Below, one piece after another: positions 34,009 to 43,168 of a DNA stretch of 64,000 nucleotides. The stretch comes from Pelagibacterium sp. GTDB taxonomy: Bacteria > Pseudomonadota > Alphaproteobacteria > Rhizobiales > Devosiaceae. Location of the stretch: positions 1-64,000 of the forward strand of contig PBNW01000038.1 of assembly GCA_002723255.1 (NCBI GenBank). The letters are read 5' to 3'. Position numbers and translations under genes: made by a program. The stretch's first letter is position 1; each line of letters opens with the position of its first letter. The notes below the pieces were generated by a model. That model made no database searches. It was not told the DNA's origin and saw nothing but the letters and a program-made list of their open reading frames with translations.

Positions 34009-34955
34009 CAGGTGGCGTCCATGTCCTGGAATCTGTGACGCACAAAATGCCCCGGCTCGACCTCGACGGGCAAGCCCGCCGGCTTGCGCGCCAGCGCCCG
34101 CACCTTTTCGATGTTCTGGGCAAACGCCCTGCCCCCATCCGCATCGGCAACAAAGCGGACATTGGGGTCTGGCACGGCCGAGAGCAGCACCTTGGTATAG
34201 GCATGTTGCGGATTGGAAATAACGCTGTCCGAGGGCCCCCACTCGACCACCTGCCCACCGAACATTACCGCGGTGTCCTCAGCCAGATAATGGGCGGTGG
34301 CGATATCGTGGGTAATGTAGAGGAATGTGATGCCGCGCTCGGCCTTCATGCGTTGCATCAGGCCCAGCACCGATTTGCGGATCGACACGTCGAGCATGGA
34401 GGTGGGCTCGTCCGCAACGATCAGTTCGGCCCCCACCGCAAGCGCCCGGGCCAGATTGACCCGCTGGCGCTGGCCGCCCGACAGTTCGTGCGGATATTTT
34501 TCCAGCGTCACGGCGGGGTCCAGTTCCACATCGGCCAGAACGCCCCGCACCTCATCGGCCAGCCCGCTGCCGCCAAGCTTTTTGTGCAGTTTGAGCGGGC
34601 GTTCGAGGTGGTGACGGATGGTATGGGCCGGATTGAGCGCGGCAAACGGGTCCTGAAACACCATCTGCACGGCCTGCGAATAGGCAAGTTCCTCGGCGCG
34701 CCCCTTGATATCGGCAATGTTGCGGCCCTTGAACCTCACCTGGCCTTCAGAAAGCTGAAACAACCGGGTGACGGCCCGCCCGATTGTCGATTTGCCCGAG
34801 CCCGATTCACCAACGATGGCAAGGGCCCTGCCCTTTTCAACGCTCAGCGAGACATTGCGCATGGCAACGACCTCCTTGGCGGCGCCGAACATGGGCTTGA
34901 GATGAAAGACTTTCGAGGCGTTGTCGATTTCGAGAAGCGGTGCGTCAGACATCAA
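34008..34955 (-). CDS. Dpp/Opp-type ABC transporter ATP-binding protein (DppF/OppF)
   Basis: The 315-residue ATPase has Walker A GESGSGKSTIGRAVTRLFQL, signature LSGGQRQRVNLARALA, Walker B ELIVADEPTSMLDVS and a C-terminal oligo-transport extension (DSVISNPQHAYTKVLLSAVP). It pairs with the DppD-like ATPase, overlapping its gene by 4 bp. The set imports short oligomers: peptides, or in related systems cello- and chito-oligosaccharides. Confidence 0.88.
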   Translation of the reverse strand: MMSDAPLLEIDNASKVFHLKPMFGAAKEVVAMRNVSLSVEKGRALAIVGESGSGKSTIGRAVTRLFQLSEGQVRFKGRNIADIKGRAEELAYSQAVQMVFQDPFAALNPAHTIRHHLERPLKLHKKLGGSGLADEVRGVLADVELDPAVTLEKYPHELSGGQRQRVNLARALAVGAELIVADEPTSMLDVSIRKSVLGLMQRMKAERGITFLYITHDIATAHYLAEDTAVMFGGQVVEWGPSDSVISNPQHAYTKVLLSAVPDPNVRFVADADGGRAFAQNIEKVRALARKPAGLPVEVEPGHFVRHRFQDMDAT

Positions 34956-35749
34956 CTTGCCTCCCTCACTGCGATCTTTGGCATCGCATCCCAGAGCTTG
35001 CGCGTGTAGTCGTGCTGCGGATCGGAAACGATGGCGGCGGTCGGCGCGTGTTCGACGATCTCGCCCTCGAGCATCACGGCGATCCGATCGGCAAACTGGC
35101 TCATCAGCGCCAGATCATGGGTTATGAACAGGATCGAGAACCCGAACTGCGCCTTGAGCGCCATGATTTCCTGCAGGATTTCGCGCTGCACCACCACATC
35201 GAGCGCCGTGGTGGGCTCGTCCATGATGATCAGCTTGGGGTTGAGCGCCAGCGCCATGGTCAGCACCACCCGCTGGCGCATGCCGCCCGAAAGCTGGTGC
35301 GGGTAATCGTCGAGCCGTGCGGCGGGGATGCCGACAAGAGCCAACAGCTCTTCGGCCCGCGCCCGGATTTCCGGCCGTGAAAGGCCAGTGTGCCGCGCCA
35401 GCATGTCACGGAACTGCTCGAATAGGGTCAGCACCGGATTGAGCGAGTTCATCGCGCTTTGAAACACCATGGACACCGACGACCAGCGCCATTTTTCCAG
35501 TTTGGCGGCCGGCATGGCCAGCACATCGGTGCCATCGATCGTAATGGAGCCCTTGGAGATGATGGCGGGCGGGCGGTGCAGGCGCATCAGGGAAAAGGCG
35601 ATCGTCGATTTCCCCGAACCCGATTCTCCGGCCAGCCCCATCACCTCGCCCTGCCCGATATCGAAATCGACGTTCCTGACGGCGGTGAACAACCCCTTGC
35701 CGGTGAGATAATCGACCTGCAAGCCGCGAACCGAAACCAGTGCTCTCAT
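34952..35749 (-). CDS. Dpp/Opp-type ABC transporter ATP-binding protein (DppD/OppD)
   Basis: The 265-residue ATPase has Walker A GESGSGKSTIAFSLMRLH, signature LSGGMRQRVVLTMALA and Walker [16 protein letters not shown]. It is shorter than typical DppD (about 320), stopping at PQHDYTRKLWDAMPKIAVRE without the usual Cys-rich Fe-S tail, as in cellobiose/chitobiose-type members. Start and stop overlap both neighbours by 4 bp. It energises the two permeases upstream in the operon. Confidence 0.88.
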   Translation of the reverse strand: MRALVSVRGLQVDYLTGKGLFTAVRNVDFDIGQGEVMGLAGESGSGKSTIAFSLMRLHRPPAIISKGSITIDGTDVLAMPAAKLEKWRWSSVSMVFQSAMNSLNPVLTLFEQFRDMLARHTGLSRPEIRARAEELLALVGIPAARLDDYPHQLSGGMRQRVVLTMALALNPKLIIMDEPTTALDVVVQREILQEIMALKAQFGFSILFITHDLALMSQFADRIAVMLEGEIVEHAPTAAIVSDPQHDYTRKLWDAMPKIAVREAS

Positions 35750-36663
35750 TGTGCTGCCTCCAGCTTGCCGGCCGCGCGCTGACGGTCGAGCTTTTCCTGC
35801 GCTTTGGCGGCCGCCGCTATGGTACCGAGCGTGCGCAGCCGCGGGTTGGAGATTTCATCGACCCCGAAATTGAGAAGCGAGAGCCCGATGCCGATGCCCG
35901 CCACCGCAACGGCCGGGGCCAGCACTTCCCACCACGCCCCCACGGTGATCGCCGATGAATTCTGGGCATGGTAGAGCATGGTGCCCCACGACACCGACAT
36001 GGGATTGCCCAGGCCCAGAAATTCCAGCGTCGCCTGGGTGATGATGGTGTAGGTCACCGAACCGATGAAATTGAACCCTATGATCGAGAGCAGGTTGGGC
36101 AGCAATTCCACAAAGATCATCCGGTGGGCCGGCTCGCCGATCAACTCGGACGCCTGGATATATTCGCGCTGGCGCAAGGTCATTGTCTGGGCGCGCGTCA
36201 CCCGCGCCCCCCATGCCCATGAGGTCACCCCGATGATGATGGCGATGACGACGGGTGAGGTCTGGCCAACGAAGGCGGCGATCACCAAGAGCAGCGGCAG
36301 TTGGGGAATGACGAGCACGACATTGGTGCAGAAATTGATGATCTCGTCGATAACGCCCCCGAAATAGCCCGCGGCAATGCCCAAAACGGTGCCGATCATC
36401 ACCACCAGCAGCCCGGCGAAAAACCCTACGGCCAGCGAGGTGCGCGTGCCATAGACCAGTTGCGAAAAGACGTCGCGTCCCATCCGGGTCGTGCCCATCA
36501 GCGCCTCGCCATCGGGGGGCGTATGGGGGCGGCCCACCCGCGCCATGGGATCGGCGCCCAGGATCATCGGCCCGAAAACGGCGACCAGGACATAGGCGAG
36601 CACGATCAGCAGGCCGAAGGCCGCCTTTCGGTTGCGCAGAAAAACCTTGAGGGTTTCAACCAT
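35746..36663 (-). CDS. Dpp/Opp-type ABC transporter permease (DppC-like)
   Basis: The 305-residue permease has an N-terminal OppC-type segment (VFLRNRKAAFGLLIVLAYVL), the motif GTTRMGRDVFSQLVYGTRTS and a cytoplasmic loop REYIQASELIGEPAHRMIFV. Several further helices complete the BPD_transp_1 domain. I start at the ATG at 36663; the longer reading to 36702 would overlap the DppB gene for no reason. A long positively charged tail (KAQEKLDRQRAAGKLEAAQ) is predicted to lie in the cytoplasm. Confidence 0.87.
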   Translation of the reverse strand: MVETLKVFLRNRKAAFGLLIVLAYVLVAVFGPMILGADPMARVGRPHTPPDGEALMGTTRMGRDVFSQLVYGTRTSLAVGFFAGLLVVMIGTVLGIAAGYFGGVIDEIINFCTNVVLVIPQLPLLLVIAAFVGQTSPVVIAIIIGVTSWAWGARVTRAQTMTLRQREYIQASELIGEPAHRMIFVELLPNLLSIIGFNFIGSVTYTIITQATLEFLGLGNPMSVSWGTMLYHAQNSSAITVGAWWEVLAPAVAVAGIGIGLSLLNFGVDEISNPRLRTLGTIAAAAKAQEKLDRQRAAGKLEAAQ

Positions 36664-36667
36664 GATC

Positions 36668-37645
36668 TCAGGCCCTCCGCAGACGCGGGTCGAGCAGCAC
36701 ATAGGCCAGATCGACGATGAGGTTTGCCGTCAGGATCGCCAGCGTCATGATGAGCAGCTGGCCCTGGATGAGCGGGTAATCGCGGGTGACGATGCCGATA
36801 TAGAGCGTCTGGCCGAGGCCGGGATAGTTAAACACCACCTCGGTGACCAGCGAGCCGCCAAGGATTGCGCCCAGCGTCAGCCCCAGCGACGTGACCGAAG
36901 GCAGGAGCGCGTTGCGGGCCGCGTAGTTGAACTTGACCCGGCGTTCCGACAGCCCCTTGGCCAGGCCCATGATCACATGGTCCTCGCCGAGCTGGCCGAT
37001 CATGTTGTTGCGCATGGTGACCAGATAGCCGCCCACGAAAACGATCATCAGCGAGATGACCGGCATCAGGCCGTGGACGAAGACCGAGCTGATGTAGGTC
37101 CAGGTAAAGCCTGGGTCCAGGCTGGGATTGAAGGCATATCCGGTCGGCAGCCAGCGCAGGGCAACGCCGAAAACGAACAATGCGACAATGGCGATCACAA
37201 CCGGCGGAATGGCCTGCAGGGCCAGCGACGCGGGGGTGATGATGGCATCGAACGCCCCGCCGCGCTTCCAGGCGGCAAAAATGCCCATCAACGTGCCGAT
37301 GGCAAAGGCCAGCACCGTCGCGCACCCGGCCAGAAGCAGCGTCCAGGGCAGCGCATAGCCGAGCCGCTCGTTGACCGTCTGGGGATAAAACCGGATCGAA
37401 TAGCCGAAATCGCCGGTAAACACCGATTTGAGATAGGAGAAATACTGCTCGTGCAGCGGACCTGTGGCAAACCCGAAGGTTTCGATCAGCGCGGCCCGCG
37501 CTTCGGGCGGGATCGTCGTTTGCGACTGGGCAAACATGATGTCGATGGGATTGCCGGGCATCAGCCGCGGCAGAATGAAATTGATGGTGGCCGCAACGAA
37601 GAATGCGGCGATGTAAAAGCCCAGTCGGCGCAGGACGAAAGCCAT
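36668..37645 (-). CDS. Dpp/Opp-type ABC transporter permease (DppB-like)
   Basis: The 325-residue permease shows the family pattern: first helix FVLRRLGFYIAAFFVAATIN, then FILPRLMPGNPIDIMF, and EAA-type loop DHVIMGLAKGLSERRVKFNY followed by ARNALLPSVTSLGLTLG. It forms the channel with the DppC-like protein. It begins 70 bp downstream of the binding-protein gene, with a perfect hairpin in that gap, the usual arrangement that keeps binding protein in excess. Confidence 0.87.
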   Translation of the reverse strand: MAFVLRRLGFYIAAFFVAATINFILPRLMPGNPIDIMFAQSQTTIPPEARAALIETFGFATGPLHEQYFSYLKSVFTGDFGYSIRFYPQTVNERLGYALPWTLLLAGCATVLAFAIGTLMGIFAAWKRGGAFDAIITPASLALQAIPPVVIAIVALFVFGVALRWLPTGYAFNPSLDPGFTWTYISSVFVHGLMPVISLMIVFVGGYLVTMRNNMIGQLGEDHVIMGLAKGLSERRVKFNYAARNALLPSVTSLGLTLGAILGGSLVTEVVFNYPGLGQTLYIGIVTRDYPLIQGQLLIMTLAILTANLIVDLAYVLLDPRLRRA

Positions 37646-37671
37646 TCTTTCTCTCCGCTACGAGGATGAGA

Positions 37672-37695
37672 TGACGCGGCCCGAAGGCCGCGTCA
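37672..37695 (-). terminator. Perfect hairpin between binding-protein and DppB-like genes
   Basis: TGACGCGGCC (37672-37681) pairs with GGCCGCGTCA (37686-37695) around a CGAA tetraloop. It lies 21 bp past the leftward binding-protein stop. Without a T-run it is probably an mRNA stabiliser or partial terminator that favours the binding protein over the transporter. Confidence 0.6.
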
Positions 37696-37715
37696 CAGAG
37701 ATGTCGGAGCAAGGA

Positions 37716-39389
37716 TCAGTCTTCGACCGGGCGCAGGGCGAGCAGGTGCAGCAGCCGCTCGGGAACGCCCGAATAATCGACCGGGCGCGCCACGGGGTTG
37801 TCAGCGTTGAAAAACCCGGTGAACCGCGTGGTGTTGTACTCGTACCAGAGCGGATTATCGAACACCCAGACCACCGGCATGTCCTCGGCGACCAGCATCT
37901 GGATTTCGTTCATGAACTCCTGCTGTTCGTCGGGATCGATGGTTGTGTTGAACGCATCGAGGGCTTCGTCGAGCTCGGGGTTGGAGTAGCGGGCCGACTG
38001 GAAGCGGCTCTGCCCGATATGGCGCGAATGGAGCGCCTGGTCGAGGAAGTAGTGCGGGGTAACGCCCGTGGTGACCGAGTTGATCGCCGCTTCGTAATCG
38101 CCGGCGATGAGCTGATCGGTCCAGGCCGGGCTTTCCGGGGTCTGCATGGTGGCGTTGATGCCGAGCGCGTTCAGGCCCTCGACAGCGAGTTGGACCGTAT
38201 TGACCCAGTCGGTCCAGCCATTGGGAACGATGATGTCGAATGCGATCGGCTCGCCGCTCGGGCTGTCGATGAACCCGTCGCCATCGGCATCGGCATAACC
38301 GGCTTCCTCGAGGATCGCCTGTGCGCCCTCGATATCGAACTCGGTGTACTGGCCGTATTCGACTTCGACCTCGGGGTTGTTCCAGGTGTGATAGGCGCGT
38401 CCAAGGCCCGAGGGATAGTCGTTGACGGTGGGATAGCCGTAGCCGGCGATATCGACCATCGCTTCGCGGTCCATGGCCATGGAAAAGGCGCGGCGGAACG
38501 CAACATCGTTGAACGCTTCATTGAGGCCGGGGTCTTCGGTGGTCATGTTGAGCGAGAAATAGACCGGCGAACCCGAGGGGAACCAGTAGCCGTGATGGTC
38601 GGGGTCGAGCCCGACATAGGTGCGCTCGATATCGGGCAGGAACGAGCCGAACCAGTCAAGCTCGCCATTGGCGGCCGCGGCCAGAACCTGATCGTTGTTG
38701 GCAAGCTGAGGCAGACGCAGGCAATCGACGTGCAGGCTTTCGGCATCCCAGTATTCGGGGTTGCGGCACTGGATGTATTCCTGCGGGGTGAACCGCTCGA
38801 TCTCGGACATGGCGCCCGAGGCGACATGGTCGGGATTGGTGTAAGTCACCGGGTCTTCGACCTCGGCCCACACATGTTCGGGGACCGCATAGACCTGGAC
38901 GAGCTGGTAGATCAGCCCGGCATCGACTTCGGTGAGCTTGAACTCGATGGTGCGATCGTCGGTGGCCGTGACGCTTTCGAGCTTGGGCCAGACCGCGCGG
39001 GTATCGAGCGCGGGAAAGTCCTTGATGAGGTTGAAGGTGAACGCCACGTCGTTTGCCGTGAGCGGCTCGCCATCCGACCAGCTCAGGCCCTCGCGCAGGG
39101 TGAAGGTGAGGGTCAAGAGATCGTCGGAATACTCATACGATTCCGCCAGCCGGTATTCCGGCGTGCCGCCCTGCAGGGCGTTGAAGATCACCAGCGGCTC
39201 GTACATGAAATCGATGACCGTCGGCAGCACGGTCGTTGTGTTGAACGGGTTGTAATTTTCGACCCAGGCCGTCAATTGCTGGGGCACCATGGTGAGGATG
39301 GCGCGGTCGTCGTCCTGGGCCTGGGCCAGGCCGGCCGGCAGGATCAGAACGCTGGCAAGCAGCGCCCCTTTCAAGAAAGTGGTCGTCAT
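37716..39389 (-). CDS. Dpp-type substrate-binding protein, possible chito- or cello-oligosaccharide binder
   Basis: This 557-residue SBP_bac_5 protein has a signal peptide (MTTTFLKGALLASVLILPAG) and family motifs ESYEYSDDLLTLTFTLREGL, WSDGEPLTANDVAFTFN and RRAFSMAMDREAMVDIAGYG. IIVPNGWTDWVNTVQLAVEG resembles the corresponding region of cellobiose/chitobiose-type members more than peptide binders; this is from memory and unproven. The ATG at 39389 has GGAGGGAG upstream. It is the first gene of the leftward operon and faces a hybrid sensor kinase across 300 bp. With the GH20 hexosaminidase beyond the kinase, uptake of N-acetylglucosamine oligomers is the best inference. Confidence 0.8.
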   Translation of the reverse strand: MTTTFLKGALLASVLILPAGLAQAQDDDRAILTMVPQQLTAWVENYNPFNTTTVLPTVIDFMYEPLVIFNALQGGTPEYRLAESYEYSDDLLTLTFTLREGLSWSDGEPLTANDVAFTFNLIKDFPALDTRAVWPKLESVTATDDRTIEFKLTEVDAGLIYQLVQVYAVPEHVWAEVEDPVTYTNPDHVASGAMSEIERFTPQEYIQCRNPEYWDAESLHVDCLRLPQLANNDQVLAAAANGELDWFGSFLPDIERTYVGLDPDHHGYWFPSGSPVYFSLNMTTEDPGLNEAFNDVAFRRAFSMAMDREAMVDIAGYGYPTVNDYPSGLGRAYHTWNNPEVEVEYGQYTEFDIEGAQAILEEAGYADADGDGFIDSPSGEPIAFDIIVPNGWTDWVNTVQLAVEGLNALGINATMQTPESPAWTDQLIAGDYEAAINSVTTGVTPHYFLDQALHSRHIGQSRFQSARYSNPELDEALDAFNTTIDPDEQQEFMNEIQMLVAEDMPVVWVFDNPLWYEYNTTRFTGFFNADNPVARPVDYSGVPERLLHLLALRPVED

Positions 39390-39689
39390 TGAGTGTTGAG
39401 CTCCCTCCAGTTGCACCACGGCCCCTTCGCCGCGGCTGACAGATATTCCCTCCCCGACAGCAAATGCGCCGGGATACGCCGAAAAGCGTGGGGACCATTG
39501 GGGCTGGTAAGGGAGGGTTCTGTCACGGGTGCTTTTCCGTCAATTGCGCACCCAAAACCGGCAAAACCGTCAAAATCGACGTTAAGGGGTGTGACCGGCT
39601 TTATGTATTGTACCATCCCCATATGAATAGACGATGTCACAGGTTCGGGCGAGGGGCTCTGCCTGGGCCGGGGAAAGGGAGAAACGACG
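39390..39689. promoter_or_regulatory. 300-bp divergent promoter region, transporter operon / hybrid kinase
   Basis: The gap separates the leftward binding-protein gene from the rightward kinase gene and must hold both promoters. On the minus strand TACAAT (complement of 39607-39612) is a plausible -10, but I find no well-spaced -35. AGGGAG lies upstream of the kinase ATG. I saw no perfect long palindrome and no RNA structure. If the kinase binds DNA directly, its sites would be expected here. Confidence 0.5.
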
Positions 39690-42600
39690 ATGGGCGCGTT
39701 TGGGCTGGCACCGAAGGGTTTCCGCGGCCGCCTGTTTGCGATTCTGATCGCCATCACCACCATTCCACTGGTTTTGACCGCAACCGTCTTCTTTTCCATC
39801 CTCAACGCCAATGTCGAAGAGGAAACCTTTGCCCGCCTCGCCTTCGTGCGCGACGCCAAACGCTCCGAACTCGACCAATACCTGACCTTTGCCTTCCGGC
39901 AGGCCGATTCGCTGACCAAATCGAACGCCGTGCGCTATTCCATCGGCGATTTTTATGGCTTTTCCTATGCCTTCCGCCAGATCGACCCCGATCCCGAGCA
40001 AGCCCGCAACGTGCTCCAGGCCATTTTCGGCATCAATGGCCAGGCCCCGGCCAGCGACGGGGTGTTTTCACCCGACACCGACGCGATGGTCTCCAACGCG
40101 CTCGAATACGCCAACGCCCACCAGCGCTTCCACGAGGAATATTCGAGCTTTATCCGCTCGGCCGAATTCGACAATCTCTATCTGGTCAACACCGACGGAC
40201 GGGTCGTCTATTCGGTCGAAAAGGACGCCTATCTCGGTGGCGATCTCGATGGGGGGATGGCCGAAACAGCGCTCGGGCAACTGGCCGCAGCGACCCTTGA
40301 GGGCTCTGAAACCATCCGGGTAACCGATTTTGCGCTCGATCCGCAGACCGGGACATTTGGCGCCTATGTCGCCGTTCGGGTGGAATTTTACCAGCGCCCG
40401 CGCGGCGTGGCGATCTTCCGCCTGCCAGCCAGCGGCGTCGGTGCCATCGTCCAGTCCCAGCAAGAAGAGACCGGCAATTTTTTCATGATCGCCGGCAACG
40501 GATTGCTGGTTTCCGCGCCGGAGGACTATGCCCTTCCCATCGGTGCGACCGTTCCGACGCCACACCAGGGCCAGCCCGCCACATCCACCGCCCTTATCGG
40601 CGACGGCCTGTCGGGCGGCGCAGCACTGTCGGCCTGGGGGCCCGTCCAATTCGGAGACACCCAATGGGCGCTGCTTGCCGAAGTGCCCACCCGCAGCGCC
40701 TTTGCCAATTCCGAGGCGCTGACACGGTTTGTCCTGATGATCGCCGCCATCGCGCTGCCCATCCTGTTCTGGGTGGCATATCTGCTCTCGCGCACCATGA
40801 CCGCGCCGCTGCAAAAGCTGACCGAAGTGGCCGAATCGATTGCCGCTGGCGATCTGGAACGAACCATGCCCAGCGTGGAAAGACCGACCGAATTGGGCCG
40901 GCTGGCCGAGAGCTTCAAGCGCATGCGCGACGCCATCCGCGCCCAGCTATCCCTGATCGGGCAGAAGAATGTCGAGCTGGAGCGCCACGTCAGACTGATC
41001 GAGGAAAAGAACGCTGCGCTCGAAGAGGCCGACCGGCTCAAAGACACGTTCGTCGCCAACACCAGCCACGAATTGCGCACCCCATTGAACGGCATCATCG
41101 GCATTTCCGAAACACTCTCGGCCGGTGCCGTTGGCGAATTGACCCCGCCCCAGCGCAGCCAGCTCGACCTCATCAGCTTTTCGGCCCGCCGCCTGTCGCG
41201 GCTGGTCGATGACCTGATCGATATCTACCGCATCCGTCAGGGCCGCATGCGCCTCGATATCCACCCGGTCCACGTGGCGACCTCGATCCGCAACGTCATG
41301 CAACTGGCCGAACCGCTGCTGCGCGGCGAGCCGGTGACGCTCGACGTCGATATCCCCGAAACCATTCCCTATGTGATGGCCGACCCGGTGCGCTTCGAGC
41401 AGGTGCTCTACAACCTCCTGGGCAATGCCATCAAATACACCGACCAGGGCGCGATCTCGATCACCGCATGGCGGGCCGGCGACACCGTCGCCGTGGCCGT
41501 CACCGATACCGGCGTCGGCATTGCGCCCGACAGTCTCGAGCGCATCTTCCAGCCGCTCGAACGCGGCGAAAGCCCCGAAATGATCGCCAAGCCCGGCGGT
41601 GCCGGACTGGGCCTGACCATCGCGCGGCAACTGGCCAGCGCCATGCACGGCAGGCTCGCCGCGCAATCGGATTTGGGCAAGGGATCGCGCTTCGTGCTCG
41701 AAGTCCCGGTCGCCGAAACCGAGGCGACCGAAGCGGAAATCCTGACCTATGGCGAGCGCAGCGAGGGCCTGCGCGAAACCATGGGCATGCTTTTGGCCGA
41801 CAGCGCCGAAATGAACTCCGCCAATGCAAACGAGGCGCCGATGATCCTCGTTGTCGATGACGAGCCGATCAACATTCAGGTCTTGCGCAACGTGCTCGCG
41901 CCCCAGGGCTATATCGTGCGCGCCGCCGAAAATGGCATGGACGCGCTGACCGCGATTGAAAATCACAAGCCCGACCTCGTGGTGCTCGACGTGATGATGC
42001 CGCAAATGGGCGGGCTTGAAGTCGCCAAGCGCCTGCGCGACCGCTACGGGCTGCTCGACCTGCCCATCATCATGGTCACCGCCCGTTCGCGCACCCGCGA
42101 CGTGATCGCCGGGTTCGAGCACGGCGCCAACGACTATGTGGTCAAGCCCTTCGTCAAGGACGAGCTTCTGGCCCGTATCGCGACGCTCCTCGAAGCCGGA
42201 CGCGCCCGTGGCACGGCACGCGAAAATATCGAACTCAAATCGGAAATCGAGCGCCGCGTGCAGGTCGAAGACGCCCTGCGGCTTTCCCAGCAACGCATGG
42301 CACGGCTGCTCGATACGCTCGAAGCGGGCCTGCTCGGGGTCAGTGAGACCGGTCGCATCACCTACGCCAACCAGGCCGCAGCCGTGCTTGCCGGCCGTGT
42401 CATCGACCCGGGCAAGACGCTGCTGAGCGATCTTTTGACCCCCACAATGGTCGACGCCATGACCCGCACGATTGCCGATGAAGGCCGCGTGGCGCTCGAC
42501 GATGTGCCCATGGGCAGCTCGGGCAATCCCGTCCTGCTCAACGCCTTCGAGATCGAGGCCGACGCGGGCGGCGGCTTTGCGCTGGTCATCACCCCCGACA

Positions 42601-43124
42601 CCGCGCAGACGCGCCGGCAGACCGACCATCTGGTGCGTTCGGTGCAGGGCGTTCTCGATACCGTCGGGCCGGTGCTGATCGAACAGCAGGCCATGCCCGC
42701 CAACTCCACCGCACTCGATGCAACGCCGCTCCCCGGCAAGGAAGTCTATCGCGAAACCATTGTGGCGGTGATGACCCAATCGATTGCCCTGTGGCGCCGC
42801 GCCAAGGGCGGCTCCAAGATCGACTTCGCCGAAAAAAGCGGCATCTGGCGGGTCAATCTCGACCGCTCCTCGCTGCAGGCGAGAACGCTCGACAAATATC
42901 TGCTGATCGAAACCCTGCCCGCCAACCCCCGCTGGCGCGACGTGATCCAGACCGCCGAGTTCGTGCTGGCCGACATCGAAGCCCAGATCGACCAGAACGC
43001 TGAATTCGCCGCCCAATACGAAAATCTGCGCACCCTGGCCCAGACTCTGCGCGACCTGGTGCGCGAACACATTCTCCCCAAGCCCCGGGGAGAAACCGAA
43101 CCGGCAGGCGCCCAGGACGCCTGA
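39690..43124 (+). CDS. Hybrid sensor histidine kinase, ChiS-like
   Basis: The 1144-residue protein has a transmembrane helix (about 15-36), a periplasmic sensor of about 310 residues with dCache-like features, a second helix (MIAAIALPILFWVAYLL, about 351-367), HAMP, a coiled linker, and HisKA with phospho-His460 (NTSHELRTPLNGIIG). HATPase motifs are LLGNAIKYT, DTGVGIA and GAGLGLTIA. The receiver has phospho-Asp767 (LVVLDVMMPQMGG) and KPFVKDELLARI. A PAS-like stretch (LLDTLEAGLLGVSETGRITY) and a C-terminal domain (WRVNLDRSSLQARTLDKYLL region, about 1000-1120) follow. Length and order match Vibrio ChiS, whose C-terminus binds DNA. No separate response regulator is encoded nearby, in line with direct regulation. 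Confidence 0.85.
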   Translation: MGAFGLAPKGFRGRLFAILIAITTIPLVLTATVFFSILNANVEEETFARLAFVRDAKRSELDQYLTFAFRQADSLTKSNAVRYSIGDFYGFSYAFRQIDPDPEQARNVLQAIFGINGQAPASDGVFSPDTDAMVSNALEYANAHQRFHEEYSSFIRSAEFDNLYLVNTDGRVVYSVEKDAYLGGDLDGGMAETALGQLAAATLEGSETIRVTDFALDPQTGTFGAYVAVRVEFYQRPRGVAIFRLPASGVGAIVQSQQEETGNFFMIAGNGLLVSAPEDYALPIGATVPTPHQGQPATSTALIGDGLSGGAALSAWGPVQFGDTQWALLAEVPTRSAFANSEALTRFVLMIAAIALPILFWVAYLLSRTMTAPLQKLTEVAESIAAGDLERTMPSVERPTELGRLAESFKRMRDAIRAQLSLIGQKNVELERHVRLIEEKNAALEEADRLKDTFVANTSHELRTPLNGIIGISETLSAGAVGELTPPQRSQLDLISFSARRLSRLVDDLIDIYRIRQGRMRLDIHPVHVATSIRNVMQLAEPLLRGEPVTLDVDIPETIPYVMADPVRFEQVLYNLLGNAIKYTDQGAISITAWRAGDTVAVAVTDTGVGIAPDSLERIFQPLERGESPEMIAKPGGAGLGLTIARQLASAMHGRLAAQSDLGKGSRFVLEVPVAETEATEAEILTYGERSEGLRETMGMLLADSAEMNSANANEAPMILVVDDEPINIQVLRNVLAPQGYIVRAAENGMDALTAIENHKPDLVVLDVMMPQMGGLEVAKRLRDRYGLLDLPIIMVTARSRTRDVIAGFEHGANDYVVKPFVKDELLARIATLLEAGRARGTARENIELKSEIERRVQVEDALRLSQQRMARLLDTLEAGLLGVSETGRITYANQAAAVLAGRVIDPGKTLLSDLLTPTMVDAMTRTIADEGRVALDDVPMGSSGNPVLLNAFEIEADAGGGFALVITPDTAQTRRQTDHLVRSVQGVLDTVGPVLIEQQAMPANSTALDATPLPGKEVYRETIVAVMTQSIALWRRAKGGSKIDFAEKSGIWRVNLDRSSLQARTLDKYLLIETLPANPRWRDVIQTAEFVLADIEAQIDQNAEFAAQYENLRTLAQTLRDLVREHILPKPRGETEPAGAQDA

Positions 43125-43168
43125 CCGAACCGCCCCAAAACCTCCGAATTTTTGTAAAGGCTGTCACC

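Noticed and set aside
40947-43070. 707-residue minus-strand open frame
   Set aside because: Antisense to the hybrid kinase; no motif or ribosome site.
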